This document shows positions 33,986-45,469 of a stretch of DNA of 64,000 nucleotides, one piece after another (position 1 is the first letter of the stretch; each line of letters begins with the position of its first letter). The position numbers and the translations under genes are program-made. Origin of the DNA: Cherax quadricarinatus (Eukaryota > Arthropoda > Malacostraca > Decapoda > Parastacidae); the NCBI RefSeq assembly GCF_038502225.1, contig NC_091352.1, positions 24,307,611 through 24,371,610 on the forward strand. The letters run 5' to 3'. The notes beneath the pieces are model-generated. The model did not search any database. It was not told the DNA's origin and worked only from the letters and a program-made list of their open reading frames with translations.

Positions 33986-34401
33986 TGACCACCTCTCCCC
34001 CACTTCCTTACTCACTTTCTCTTCCCCTTCCAAAGCTTCCACTTCCTCATCCCTTACCTTAGCTTCCACTTCCTCATCCCTTACCATAGCTTCCTCTTCC
34101 TCGTCCCCTACCAAAGCTTCTACTTCCTCTGCATCCACCTTCGCCCACTCCTCCATCACAACCAAAACTTCATCCAGGTTCAACTCCACCTCCTCCAGAC
34201 AAAATCCACTCAAACCTAAACCTGCCCCAACTTTTGACAGACAGACCAAAGAACATAAAAACGATCCATCTCTTCATCCCCCTCCAGGAAACGGGTCCGT
34301 AGCACCTACAAATACACATCCACTGATGGCACCACTATCACGGGCTATAATCCAAACTCCTCCCCTGACATTAACTTTGCCCTGACGAAACCATTAAATC
34401 A

Positions 34402-37136
34402 TGTTTAAGGTGATTCAGTTCAACGTACGTTCTTACTTTACAATTTGACACCTACTGGCCAAGCTCCTTAAAGCAGAGAGGCCAGATATTGTTTTGCTAA
34501 ACAGTACCTGCCTCAAAGCCCCTCAACATATCTGCCATTATGGTTATACTGCACTACAGTCCCCCTATGATCCCAACGATGGAGTTGCCATCCTTGTCAA
34601 ATCCAACATAAAACACGAATTCTCCCAATCCCTTTTATACACCATTACTGTCTTGCGGTCAGAATACACACCCACATTGGCCCCTTTATCTTTTTCACCA
34701 CTTATGCTCGCCCAAACACTATTCTCAACATACACGACCTTTCCTTAGTCTTCAACTACACCAACACACCAACATACCTACTAGCTGATATGAATGTCAA
34801 ACACACCGCCTTTCATCACACCAGTAACAACCAACTTGGTCATCAATTACTCAACTTCACAAACCACAAACACCTAGTTCACCCCGGCCCAGACTTCAAC
34901 ACCTTCTACAATCACACTGGCCAAGGCAAACCCGACATCATTCTTGCAAACAGAGCCAGCTCTCTCTTTCAACACTACATATCACCTGGCCCTTTTACAG
35001 GCTCTGATCACATCCCAGTCATCTTACACATCTCCTCCAACCCTATCCTCATCCCAGCCACACCTTCCTTCTACAAGAACGCTGACTGGGATGCCTTCGA
35101 ACAACACATAGATAATACTAACTCACCTATGACTACAACAACAAACCCATCTCTGACATTGACACTCAACTTGCTCTCATCCAGGACACCATTACACAAG
35201 CAGCCAACATCGCAATACCAAAGAAAACCCACACCACTCGTTATTCCTTCAAACCGTCAATCAGCACAAGAAGACTAATTATCTGTTACCACAACCGCTT
35301 TCTCTACAACACACATAGATTTAATCAAGTCCGATTAGATCTCACTTACCTCAGAAACAACATTCTACACAGTCTAGACCAAGACCACAACAATCACTGG
35401 TCACAGCTCATACTACAAGCGGACAAACAGCGTATCAAAAACACGAAAGCCTTCTGGAACTTTATCAAAAAAATTCAGAGGCACCACTCCCACCAACAAA
35501 TTCAAACACATCACCCACAACAACATACACATCTCAGACCCACAGGTTGCTACTAACATCTTCAAACACATCTGGGAGAACATCTTCCACCCTCACCCAC
35601 CCTAACGCTATTCAACACATTCAGAACATAGAACATTGGAACACTACACACACACTCGAAACAACACCAGACAGCCGCATCCATCTGGACTCTCTTACCT
35701 CCTCACAAGAACTTGACACTCCTTTCACCAACACAGACGTTAAAACTCTCCTCAGACACCTTCCTCCCAAGGCCCCTGGTGCCTCTGGCCTAAACTATAT
35801 TATCCTAAAACACCTTCCTGACTCTATCATTACTGCCTACACAAACCTCCTCAATGCCTCCCTTGCCTCTGGATACTTTCCTTTCCTCTTCAAAGCTGCT
35901 ACTGCTATCCTCCTTCCTAAACCCAATAAAGACCACTCTGATCCTAGAAACTATCGCCCTATCACCCTCCTCGAAACTTTAGGAAAACTCTTTGAAAAAA
36001 CTCATCAATCATCGCCTTCGCAGATACCTGGAACACAATTCTCTACTTTCTGATGGCCAGTTTGGCTTCAGAACACACAGATCCACACAGGATGCCATTA
36101 ACATTATCCTAAACTACATCCACATCAACACAAAACAAAGAAACAGGACAGCCCTGGTTGCAAAAGACGTTGAAAAAGCCTTTGACACTGTGTGGCACGA
36201 AGGGCTCAAGTACAAACTCTGCACTAACTTCAACCTGCCTCTCACTACTCGTAAACTCCTCTGCAACTTCCTAGACGGCCGTACAATGAGAATCAAATTC
36301 CAAGGCTGCTACTCTGACTACTTCACACTAAATGCCGGAGTACCCCAGGGATCTGTCCTCTCCCCTACCCTCTACATTTTATACACTAACGACATTCCAA
36401 CACCTGTATACCACAACTCCATCACACTAGCCTATGCAGACGACATTACACAACTTATCACTCATGCCAATATAGATACACTCACACACTAAACACAAAA
36501 TGAGGTCGACTGGATAGCCATCTGGGAACAAAAATGGAGGATCAAAACCAATGCAGCTAAATCCAGCATTACGTATTTTAACTAGAGGAAACGTGATCCT
36601 CCATTACCTGTCGAGCTCAGAACAGCTGACACCCGCACTTACTTCCCCATCACACAATCTGTCACTGTCCTTGGCGTTAATCTTGACTACCTTCATCGTT
36701 TACATGGACACATTCACTCAAGGCATGCAATAGCTAGTAAGGCCCTTGCGGGCCTCTACAAGCTGAAACATGCCTCTCAACGCACCAAACTACACCTCTA
36801 CAAATCCCTAATACGTCCTATGATAACTTACTCTCCTCTAGCCCTCTCTCTTGCAGCAAAAACAAACTTAAACTGCAGCGTGTCCAGAACAAGGCGCTGC
36901 GCTGGGTGCTTGATGTCAGATGGGAGGACTTCGCCACAAGCGAGTCTCTCCATGCCCAATTAGACATCCCTGCGCTGCATCTGTACTGGAAGACGCTCAG
37001 TGACAGACAGATAGACAAACTTGAGACACGACATGACTACTGGACCTCTCTCCTTGACGAAGACATTCGCAGACCCACAAACCAACACAACCTTTTCTAC
37101 TCTTTGCATGATCCTGCTCCTAACCCTATTTACAAA
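34402..37136 (+). pseudogene. Jockey-like ORF2 (endonuclease / reverse transcriptase)
   Basis: Begins MFKVIQFNVRS with an in-frame stop soon after. Endonuclease blocks: ERPDIVLLNSTCLK, DGVAILVKSNI, ADMNVKHTAFH and GSDHIPVILHI (catalytic His region). RT: LPPKAPGASGLNYIILKHLP, KPNKDHSDPRNYRPITLLE, a frameshift at about 35990, then QFGFRTHRSTQDAINIIL, VEKAFDTVWHEGL, AGVPQGSVLSPTLYILYTND, LAYADDITQLI (catalytic Asp pair). The C-terminal part to 37136 is in further frames. The clade assignment comes from the RT motif wording and knuckle-type ORF1. Confidence 0.8.
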
Positions 37137-37465
37137 TAACCTTGGATTCGCTGACAGGTACCTTCTATGACAGGTACCATTCTCTGACCCACATTCGCCT
37201 TAGCTTTTGGGTTAAGACATGGCTCAGTTCTACACTCCCCTCTATCGCTAAACGTCGCTCACCCCACAGGAGTCCAAACTGAAGAGCCTGAATTTCTCTT
37301 CTCAATATCTGTCCCACGATCGCCTTCGCTTCTGGGTTAAGCCCTGGCTCTATTTCTACGACTAAGAACACTCCTCTTCAGCACTATTCTTCGTCTGTCC
37401 CGTCTTCCTTGCTCATCCCATTTGGGATCTTACCTGAACTTTCGTTCGTTCGTTCGTTGTACTGT

Positions 37466-37511
37466 TTGTAACGGCTTGATAATGCTCCTGGAGAGCGAAA
37501 CGTTGCCACAA
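37466..37511 (+). ncRNA. Hammerhead-like motif at the 5' side of a PLE
   Basis: Core TTGATAA (CUGANGA with C3 and G8 changed), stem II GCTC/GAGC, GAAA at 37497-37500, then CGTT. Stem I: GGC/GCC next to the core and TTGT/ACAA further out. It sits just upstream of a PLE coding fragment, the position expected for the PLE terminal repeat. Confidence 0.5.
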
Positions 37512-38009
37512 TAAAAATGTCACATTAGTTGCACTTGTGTCCTTTTACTTTACATATTGTCGGTAATTCTACCAACTTTATTACAATCTGTCGTACACCG
37601 CAACATAATGGACATTTTAGGCAGACATTATTTGGACACCCTTCTTCGTGCTCACAGTTATCGCAACAGACACAACTTCCTACAAGATTGCCTGGCCGAG
37701 GTGATCCCTAAGTCTACTTCTGCGCAACTCTCCAACTCAAAACACCTTTTCTCTCCAGCTACCCAAGCTTACTTATCTGAGTTTCCGAAGAACTTTCTAA
37801 CATCGCTAAGGAAACCTTTGAAACTGAAAGGAATATGAAGGCCAATCTTCAGATTGACCAACACGCTGCTGAGCATATTCTCAACACAATCTCCACAGCC
37901 AACCTCCAACAGAAGATCAAACTCAATCGCAAACCTAACTATCAACTCAACCTAGTTACCAGGAACCACAGACATAATGACAGTAACTTCCAGAAGGGTT
38001 GTATACGTT

Positions 38010-38150
38010 GTTAAATTAGACACATGTGCAACTCTTGGGTATCTTTATTGAGGAAACCTTTCGCCACACAGTGGCTTCATGAGTCCATACTAAGGATAAA
38101 CTTAAAGAACAGGAAGAGAATGAGGTAATCAGTCCCTTAACCTTGAGTCG
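38010..38150 (-). mobile_element. PLE terminal arm, - strand
   Basis: On the - strand: CTCATGA (core with G5 changed, hence inactive), stem II GCCAC/GTGGC, GAAAGGTTTCC, then AATAAAGATACCC and GTTGCACATGTGTC. Homologous to the arms of the adjacent 38345-38604 element. Confidence 0.6.
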
Positions 38151-38344
38151 ATCAGTCCATCAATCTTGAATAGAATACGGCTTATGAGCGGAGAAGCAGC
38201 TTATAAACCGTATGGCAATAGAGGTGCAGCAGTCGTAGGTGGTGTCACATTTGTCCAATGTGGAAGTAGGTCGTGCCCAAGGGTTAGGCAAGCGAAGAAT
38301 TCCCAAGTATTCAGATCCCAAGAAGTTGCAGTGTCTGACAGGAT

Positions 38345-38604
38345 TGTAGATGAATGGTTCAAAGAACCGACACGTTGTTAAATTAGACACATGTGCAAGT
38401 CTTGGGTATCTTTATTCACTGACCACATCGACTCAAGGTTGAGGGACTGATTACCTCATTTTCCTCCTGTTCTTCAAGTTTATCCTTTGTATAGACTGAT
38501 GAAGCCACTGGGTGGCGAAACGTTTCCTCAATAAAGATACCCAAGAGTTGCATATGTGTCTAATTTAACAACGTGTCGATTCTTTGAATCATTCATCTAC
38601 AAAG
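38345..38604. mobile_element. Foldback element with ~70-bp inverted arms (PLE-derived)
   Basis: Left arm TTGTAGATGAATGGTTCAAA through AATTAGACACATGTGC and GGTATCTTTATT; right arm the inverse, ending ATTCATCTACAA at 38604. The right arm carries a complete hammerhead core; the left arm lacks it. Confidence 0.75.
38485..38536 (+). ncRNA. Hammerhead ribozyme candidate with intact catalytic core
   Basis: CTGATGA at 38496-38502, stem II GCCAC-TGG-GTGGC, GAAA at 38517-38520, then CGTT followed by the predicted cleavage position (NUH = GUU). Stem I pairs GA/TC beside the core and CTTT/AAAG further out across an internal loop. Stem III is only about 2 bp (AC/GU), as reported for PLE hammerheads, which are thought to act as dimers. 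Of the copies here this has the best core. Confidence 0.65.
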
Positions 38605-38659
38605 GGTTATATATAGGGAATTCTCACTGCAGCTTTATGTGAACCTTCTTCTAATCTTC

Positions 38660-38890
38660 CCAGGCGATATATCACTGCCCTTAAGGACCTCGCGAACGAC
38701 CCCAACATTATCGTCACCACCGCCGATAAAGGAGGTGGAGTCAGTGACTACAACACCAACATGATGGACCTTTTAAATGATCAGTCTACATCCGAACCCA
38801 TCAGCACTCAACAGTGGGAGTCACTCAACAAGGATTTTCTATACAAAACCAGACAAATACTCAAATGCACTAAACAAGGGAAGAAACTTC
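38660..38890 (+). pseudogene. PLE reverse transcriptase N-terminal fragment
   Basis: Translation RYITALKDLANDPNIIVTTA followed by DKGGGVSDYNTNMMDLLNDQ. This is the conserved 'hydrophobic pair - ADKG - Y - LL D' segment near the start of PLE RTs. It ends at the next foldback element (38893). Confidence 0.6.
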
Positions 38891-38892
38891 AG

Positions 38893-39262
38893 TGAAAGTT
38901 AAGACACATGTGCTACATCTGGATATCTTTATTGTAGATGTTTCGCCATCCAGTGGCTTTATCAATACAGATTCTAGGACATAACAGAACTATATACAAA
39001 AGATGAGGTAATCAGTGCCTCAGCCTTGGAGTTAGTGTTAACAGCATCGTGGTGGAGGAGAATCTGGAGCAAAGGCAAGAAGACTGGTGGTTATATAGGC
39101 TGAGGGACTGATTACTTCATCTTTTGTATATAGTTCTACTGTCTTTTATTATGTCCTAGAATCTGTATTGATAAAGCCACTGGATGGCGAAACGTCTACA
39201 CTAAAGATATCCGGACGTTGCACATGTGCTTTATCTTTCATATTGTCGGCATTTTATACCTT
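38893..39262. mobile_element. Foldback element with ~120-bp inverted arms (PLE-derived)
   Basis: Left arm GAAAGTTAAGACACATGTGC through GTTTCGCCATCCAGTGGC to ACTATATACAAAAGATGAGG. The right arm is its inverse with scattered differences, ending CACATGTGCTTTATCTTTC at about 39240. The 'loop' holds about 120 bp including 'ggctgagggactgatta'. The 99-bp insert at 15051 corresponds to one outer arm. Confidence 0.75.
39162..39210 (+). ncRNA. Hammerhead-like motif, GUC type
   Basis: Core TTGATAA (C3 and G8 changed), stem II GCCA/TGGC, GAAA, CGTC (NUH = GUC), stem I GTA/TAC. Its mirror on the left arm (about 38930-38972, - strand) reads GAAACATC, so that one has also lost the cleavage triplet. Confidence 0.5.
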
Positions 39263-39309
39263 TCTTGCAACAGAAACTTCTGTGTTTGTTACTTCGAATC
39301 CTCTTGTTT

Positions 39310-41878
39310 TCCCCAGTCAGGAAGATTTCTAATGCTATGTATTAATTTAGTCATTCTACGCTGAATGTTTTCTAAAGAATTTATGTCCATTCTGTAATAT
39401 GGAGACCAGAATTGAGCTGCATAATCTAGGTGAGGCCTTACTAATGATGTATAAAGCTGCAGTATGACCTCTGGACTTCTGTTGCTTACACTTCTCGATA
39501 TAAATCCCAATAATCTATTTGCCTTATTACGTACGCTTAGGCATTGCTGTCTTGGTTTAAGGTTGCTGCTCACCATAACCCCCAAGTCTTTTTCGCAATC
39601 TGTATTGCTAAGTTCTACATTATTTAACTTATAAGTGCTACGGTTATGGACACTCTCGAGCTTCAGAACCGTGCATTCATCTAAAATGAACTGCATCTGC
39701 CACTTTTCTGACCAAGAATAGAGTTTGTCTAAATCCTCCTGAAGTTCCCTGATATCTACGTTTGAATCAATTACCCTACTTATCTTTGTGCCATCGGCGA
39801 ATTTGCTCATATCACTAGTATTACCCTCATCAAGGTCATTGATATATATTATAAACAACGACGGGCCTAAAACTGATCCCTGTGGTACGCCACTTGTTAC
39901 AGATCCCCACTCGGATTTAACCCCATTTAAGCATTCTCTCTGCTTCCTGTCTGTGAGCCATGATTCGATCCACAAGAGCACTTTTCCCCCAATGCCATGA
40001 GGTGCCACTTTTTTTTAACAGTCTCTGGTGCGGTACTCTATCAAAAGCCTTACTAAAATCTAAATAAACAATATCGAATTCTTTATCATGATCAACGGCC
40101 TCAAAAGCTTTACTGAAGAAGGATAATAAATTAGTTAGGCAGGAAAGGCCCCTCGTGAATCCATGCTGAGCATCATTAATCAAGCTATGCTTATCCAGAT
40201 GGCTTCTTATATTATCAGCTATAATTGACTCTAGTAATTTGCCTACAATTGAGGTTAGGCTTATTTGGCGGTAATTTGATGGTAACGACTTGTCCCCTGC
40301 TTTAAAAATAGGAATTACATTAGCCATCTTCCACATATCAGACACAACACCTGTTTGAAGAGAAATGTTAAAAATATTAGTCAATGGTTCACAAAGTTCC
40401 ATTTTACACTCTTCAAGAACCCTTGAAAAAAGTTTATCAGGGCCCCGGGATTTATTTTGCTTTAACCAGTCTATCTGTTTGATTACCAATTCTGTAGTGA
40501 CTGTGATACTGCATAATTTATCATCTTCAAGCCCACTATAAAAATTAATTACTGGGATATTGTTAGTGTCTTCCTGAGTGAAAACCGAGAGAAAATAATT
40601 ATTAAGAATAGAGCACATTTCATTCTCCTTGTCAGTGAGATGCCCAGAGTTATTTTTAAGGGGACCTATCTTAACTCTAACTTTTGCTCTATAAAGCAAC
40701 TTTAATTTCATAGTCCCGTTTAGCTTTTCTTGTCCCCTTTTTAACGTCCCTCTTGATGTCAATATACTGATTCATAAGATGACTCTCACCTCTTTTCATG
40801 CGCCTATAAATTCCTTTTCTGTCCTAAAAGATATCTGAGCCTATTATTCATCCATTTGGGGTCGTTTCTATTCGATCTAATTTCCTTATATGGGATAAAT
40901 GTCCTTTGGGCAGCATGTATTGTGTTAAGAAAGCTGTCATATTGATAGCTCTCTTCGTTATTCCAGTCTACACATGATAAGTGTTCTCTAAGCCCATTGT
41001 AATCTGCTAAGCGAAAATCTGGGACCAGTACTGAATTATCCCTACTATCATACTTCCATTCATTGCTAAAGATAATTGATTTGTGATCGCTTGTGCCGAG
41101 TTTTTCTGTAATTTCTAAATTATTAACAAGGGTTTCCTTGTTTGCCAAAACCAAGTCAAGCAGGTTATTTCCCATTGTAGGTTCTGTCACAAACTGCTTC
41201 AAAAAACAATCCTGAACTACTTCTAAGAAGTCGTTTGATTCTAAATTCCCAGTCAAGAAATTCCAATCAATATGACTGAAGTTAAAGTCTCCTACAATTA
41301 CTACGTTATCGTGCCTTGTGGCCTTAACAATTTCCTACCATAGTAGTTTCCCCTGGTCCCTATCTAAGTTTGGGGCACGGTATATCACAACTAAAATCAA
41401 TTTTCCATGCCCCTCTGAAAATTCTATCAAAACAGACTCTGTGTGTGTTACTTCAGACTTAATACCCCCTTTTATGCAACAGTTGAAGCGATCTCGGACA
41501 TACAGTGCCGCCCCACTCCCCTTCCCGATGCTTCTGTCTACTTGAAACAATTTAAAACCCTGTATGTGACATTCAGCAGGCATGTCCAGATTTTTCATAT
41601 TGAACCACATCTCAGTTAAGGCAAATACATCAATGTTACCTGCACTAGCAACTAGTCTCATCTCGTCCATCTTATTCCTAGCACTACGACTATTTTAGTA
41701 ATATACATTTAAAGATTCTCCTTTCTCTTTTACCCTTCCTGCTCCTTTCTGTTATTCCACTAAATCTATTACTGTCCTTGTCACCTAGTGCCACTGGCTT
41801 TCCAATATCCACCTCATTTTGCCTATTACTAGTTCTCCTAGTACACTGGGACTTCACTATTTTCCCACCTAAACCCAT
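39310..41878 (-). pseudogene. LINE A copy 2 ORF2
   Basis: Aligns with the intact ORF2 over nearly its whole length. Endonuclease: VDRSIGKGSGAALYVRDR, VTEPTMGNNLLDLVLANKE, TEKLGTSDHKSIIF. RT: NKSRGPDKLFSRVLEE (the usual SPGPDE is altered), [40 protein letters not shown] (catalytic FADD reads FADG). There are at least three frameshifts and one internal loss near 40700 (EIKVARD..FQVY part missing). Inactive. Confidence 0.85.
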
Positions 41879-41892
41879 ACCACTAACTATTC

Positions 41893-42859
41893 CTAGTTTA
41901 AAGACCTAACAGCTCCCTCCACTACGTTGGCCAGTGCTACCACCCCAAACCTAGATAAGTGAACCCCATCCCTGTCATACATGTCATTTCTGCCATAGAA
42001 GAGGTCCCAGTTGTCAATGAATGTTACTGCATTTTCCTTACAGTATTTGTCCAGCCAGCAATTGACACCAATTGCCCTGGACAGCCATTCATTTCCAACT
42101 CCTCTCCTTGGCAAAATGCCACATATGACAGGTTTCCCACCCTTCCTCCTAATTATTTCTATTGCTGACCTATACCTGCTAATCAGGTCCTCACTCCTAC
42201 GTCTGCCAACATCGTTGCCTCCAGCACTGAGACAGATAACAGGATTGCTCCCATTACCTCACATAATGTCATCCAGACGGCTAACAATATCCTTCATCCC
42301 AGCCCCAGGAAAACACACTCTCTGCCTCCTACTCCTATCCTTCAAGCAGAATGCCCTATCCATGTACCTAATATGGCTATCCCCAACAACAACAATGTTT
42401 TTACCTTCCTTGGCGACGTCCGTCGTGATGTTCCCAGTAGTCGATTCACATTCGTTAGGTAGCACTACACCTTCACTTGTGGAATTCGTCAAGACGTGCT
42501 CGATGGTCTTCGTTGAGGTTTCTAGGGATGCCTCACTCACGTCTGCCAATGTTTCCTTGGTGCTCGTTGTGGCATTCCCAGTAGAACACCCACGTTCGTC
42601 AGGTAGCACCGAGAATGGGTTGCAAGCTTTCACAGTAGTCTTCTGGTTTCCCATTGTTTCTGCCTCTCCAAGTCTTCTTGATCCTCAGCTTGGTTCCATG
42701 TTGCCCGGCCACTGGCCAAGCTCCCCTCTTACCCTGGGGACTCACAACAGGAGGATTACTACGAATCCTCTTGCTCTCCTCCATTTATCGCCGTATCTCC
42801 AGCTTTGCAACCCTAAGCTCTTCTTTCATCTGCTGGTAAAGTTGCTCAAGAGAGGGCAT
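41893..42859 (-). pseudogene. LINE A copy 2 ORF1: coiled-coil plus SGNH/GDSL esterase
   Basis: Starts MPSLEQLYQQMKEELRVAKL, a short amphipathic helix, then a TAA at 42785-42787, a basic part (GRNNGKPEDYCESLQP), a frameshift at about 42600-42650, a Ser/Thr-rich linker, then IVVVGDSHIRYMDRAFCLKD (block I, nucleophile Ser in GDS) and GAGMKDIVSRLDDIM, a TGA at 42259-42261, GGNDVGRRRSED (block III) and YDRDGVHLSRFG (block V). This copy shows that the full ORF1 is about 320 codons and carries the complete set of SGNH blocks. Confidence 0.75.
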
Positions 42860-42914
42860 CCTGGTTCCGATTCACAGAGAGCACACAAACAGGTCTTCAC
42901 AGAGCTAAGTACAC

Positions 42915-44770
42915 ATCACCACTGTTTGAAGAGATAAATTAAAAATATTAGTTAATGGTTCACAGAGTTTCATTTTGCATTCCTTAAGAACCTCTGAAAT
43001 AAGCTCATCAGGACCCAACGATTTATTTTGTTTCATTCGGCCTATTTGTTTCATAACCACTTTGCAAGTGACTGTGATAGTACATAATTTATCTTCTTCA
43101 GGCCCACTACAAAAATTAATTCCTGGGATATTGTTAGCGTCTTCCTGTTTGAAAACCGAGAGAAAATAATTATTAAATATCGAGCACATTTCAATCTCCT
43201 TGCCAGTAAGGGAACCTATCTTTGCTCTAACTTTTGTTCTATAAACTTGGGAAAAAAAACTTTTTGATTAATTTTCGAATCCCTAAAAACTCTGATTTCA
43301 TAGTCCTGTTTAGCTTTTCTTATCCCCTTTTTAACGTTCTTCTTAATGTCAACATATTGATTCATAAGATGACCCTCACCTCTTTTTATCCGCCTATAAA
43401 TTACTTTCTTCTCCCCTAACCGATATCTGAGCCTATTATTCATCCATTTTGGGTCATTTCAATTCGATCTAATTTCTTTATACAGGATAAAAGTTCTTTG
43501 AGCCTCATGTATAGTGCTCAGAAAACACTCATATTGATAACTCTCTTCGTTATCCCAGTCAACAGATGATAAGTGTTCTATAAGCCCATTGTAATTTGCT
43601 AAGCAAAAATCTGGGACCGTGACTGAGTTATTCCTACTATCATACTTTCATTCAATGCTGAAGGTAATTGATTTGTGGTCGCTTGCACCAAGTCCTTCTG
43701 AAATTTCTAAATTATTAACAAGGGATTCCTTGTTTGCCAGAACCAGGTCAAGCAGGTTATTTCCCCTTGTAGGTTCTGTCACAACCTGCTTCAAAAAACA
43801 ATCCTGAACTACTTCTAAAATGTCGTTAGATTCTAAATTCCCAGTCTAAAATTCCAGTCAATTTGACTAAAGTTAAAGTCTCCTAGAATTACAACGTTAT
43901 CATGCCTTGTGGCCTTAACAATTTCCTCCCACAGTAGTCTTCCTTGGTCTCTATCCAAGTTTGGGGGACGGTATATCACGCCTAAAATCAATTTTTCGTG
44001 CCCCTCTGAAAATTCTACCCAAACTGACTCAGTATGTGTTTCGGACTTTATACCAGTTTTTATGCAACAATTTAAACGATCTCGGACATAGAGTGCCACC
44101 CCACCCCCTTTCCGATATTTCTGTCTACTTTGAACAATTTAAAACCCTGAATGTGACATTCAGCAGGCATGTCCCGATTTTTCAAATTAAACCATGTCTC
44201 AGTTATGGCAGAAACATCAGTGTTACCTGCACTTGCAATTAATCTCAATTCGCCCATCTTATTTCTTGCACTCCCTTCTCTTTGCTCTTCCTGTTGATTT
44301 CTGTTCCCCCAATATGTCTCTTACCCTCCTTGTCACCTGGCTTTCCTGTATTCACCAATAACTCTTCCTCATTCTGCCTATAACTGGTTTACCTTAAAAC
44401 TCACACTGTCGCTACACTGAGAATTCAATGATTTTCCTCAAAAACCCATACCACTATCTATTTCTAGTTTAAAGACCTAAGAGCTCCCTCCACTGCATTG
44501 GCCAGTGCTCCCACCCCAAACCTAGATAAGTGAACCCCATCCCTGGCATACATGTCATTTCTACCATAGAAGAGGTCCCAGTTGTCTATGAATGTTACTG
44601 CATTTTCCTTACAGTGTTTGTCTAGCTAACAACTGACGTCAATTGCTCTGGACAACCATTCATTTCTAACTCCTCTCCTTGGCAAAATGCCACATATCAC
44701 AGGGTTCCCATCCTTCTTCCTAATGATCTCTATTGCTGTCCTATACCTGTTAATCAGGTTTCACTTCTAC
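42915..44770 (-). pseudogene. LINE A copy 3: ORF1 end to RT fingers
   Basis: - strand fragments: the ORF1 block LINE 'DMYARDGVHL'-equivalent region at 44470-44560, endonuclease MSEIV/ALYVRDRLNCCIKTGIKSE, VIYRPPNLDRDQGRLLWEEI, VILGDFNFSQIDW, then MNNRLRYRLGEKKVIYRRIK, and FNNYFLSVFKQEDANN to TNIFNLSLQT at 42915. RT palm and everything 3' of it are missing; copy 2 starts there. Several frameshifts. Confidence 0.8.
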
Positions 44771-44789
44771 CTGAAGCATTTGACTTGAT

Positions 44790-45005
44790 GATTAAGACAC
44801 ATATGCAACAGTTCGGTATGTTTACTGCTGTAATGTCCCGCCTGCACAGCAGGCTTCTGCAATCAAATACAGAGGCAGCAGGTATAGTAGTGAAATGAAG
44901 ATTATATAATCATCTGAAAAAGCCTAGTGTATCGGGAACCATTTCAACAATGAAGATACCCAACTCTTGCAAGTGTCTTAACTTGTCAGTATTGTATACG
45001 ATTTA
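44790..45005. mobile_element. Degenerate PLE-derived foldback arms
   Basis: Left arm (- strand): GACACATATGCAACAG, a GCCTG/CAGGC stem, and a GAAA position degraded to GGGA. Right arm (+): CAATGAAGATACCCAACTC, TTGCAAGTGTC, ending 'gtcagtattgtatacgattta'. Same layout as the 38.3 and 38.9 kb elements, older. Confidence 0.5.
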
Positions 45006-45410
45006 CAACAGAATTTAACTTAATAACTCCACACAAGTTCCCGTCTTCCATAGATAAAGTGGTTGCTAAGTGGTTCAAGGCTCACGCGGGTCACCTCTGA
45101 CACAGTTGTCAAACTCACTAGCTTACTCTGCCACTGAACAATATACAATGCCCCTTTAACAGGTGAGAAGTGAATGGGTGATGTGAGAGGTGGAAGGTGA
45201 AGTGAGAGGGGAAGTAGAGGAGAGAGAGGGGAAGTAGAGGGGAGAGAAGGAAAGTAGAGGAGAGAGAGAAGCAGAGGAGAGAGGAAGTAGAGGAAAGAGA
45301 GGGGAAGAAGAAGGGAGAGAGGGGAAGTAGAGGAGAGAGGGAAAACTTTAGATATTGAGGCTAAAAAGCAGATGTTAGGCAGATTGTGAAAGAGATTTAC
45401 AGAGACACCT

Positions 45411-45465
<55 letters not shown>
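45006..45465. repeat. No gene; purine-rich imperfect minisatellite and (CT)n
   Basis: 45006-45180 has nothing recognisable. 45190-45345 repeats GAGAGGGGAAGTAGAGGA with variable spacing. 45416-45464 is a (CT)n run. Confidence 0.75.

Positions 45466-45469
<4 letters not shown>

Larger units (their letters stand above)
32564..37440 (+). mobile_element. Jockey-like LINE, near full length, decayed
   Basis: A 5' UTR of about 200 bp, ORF1 with three zinc knuckles (32763-33985), ORF2 with endonuclease and RT (34402-37136), and a 3' UTR running to a (TTCG)n tract at 37438-37459. The base composition is visibly C-rich on the + strand, unlike the LINE A copies around it. Confidence 0.8.
37466..38890 (+). 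mobile_element. Penelope-like element, 5' part, interrupted by foldback arms
   Basis: Hammerhead-like start, then a frame at 37557-37838 (HRNIMDILGRHYLDTLLRAH, NFLQDCLAEVIPKS), a break at about 38010-38610 filled by inverted arms, then at 38660 ALKDLANDPNIIVTTADKGG and LLNDQST. The ADKGGG block is the N-terminal RT motif of PLEs. RT palm and endonuclease are absent. Confidence 0.65.
39310..42914 (-). mobile_element. LINE A copy 2: ORF1 and ORF2, 3' end missing
   Basis: Contains ORF1 from its start (42859) and ORF2 up to the codons for 'SIRNLP', where the element stops at about 39310 without 3' UTR or octamer tail. The upstream end (42860-42914) would be 5' UTR, where it meets copy 3. Confidence 0.8.
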
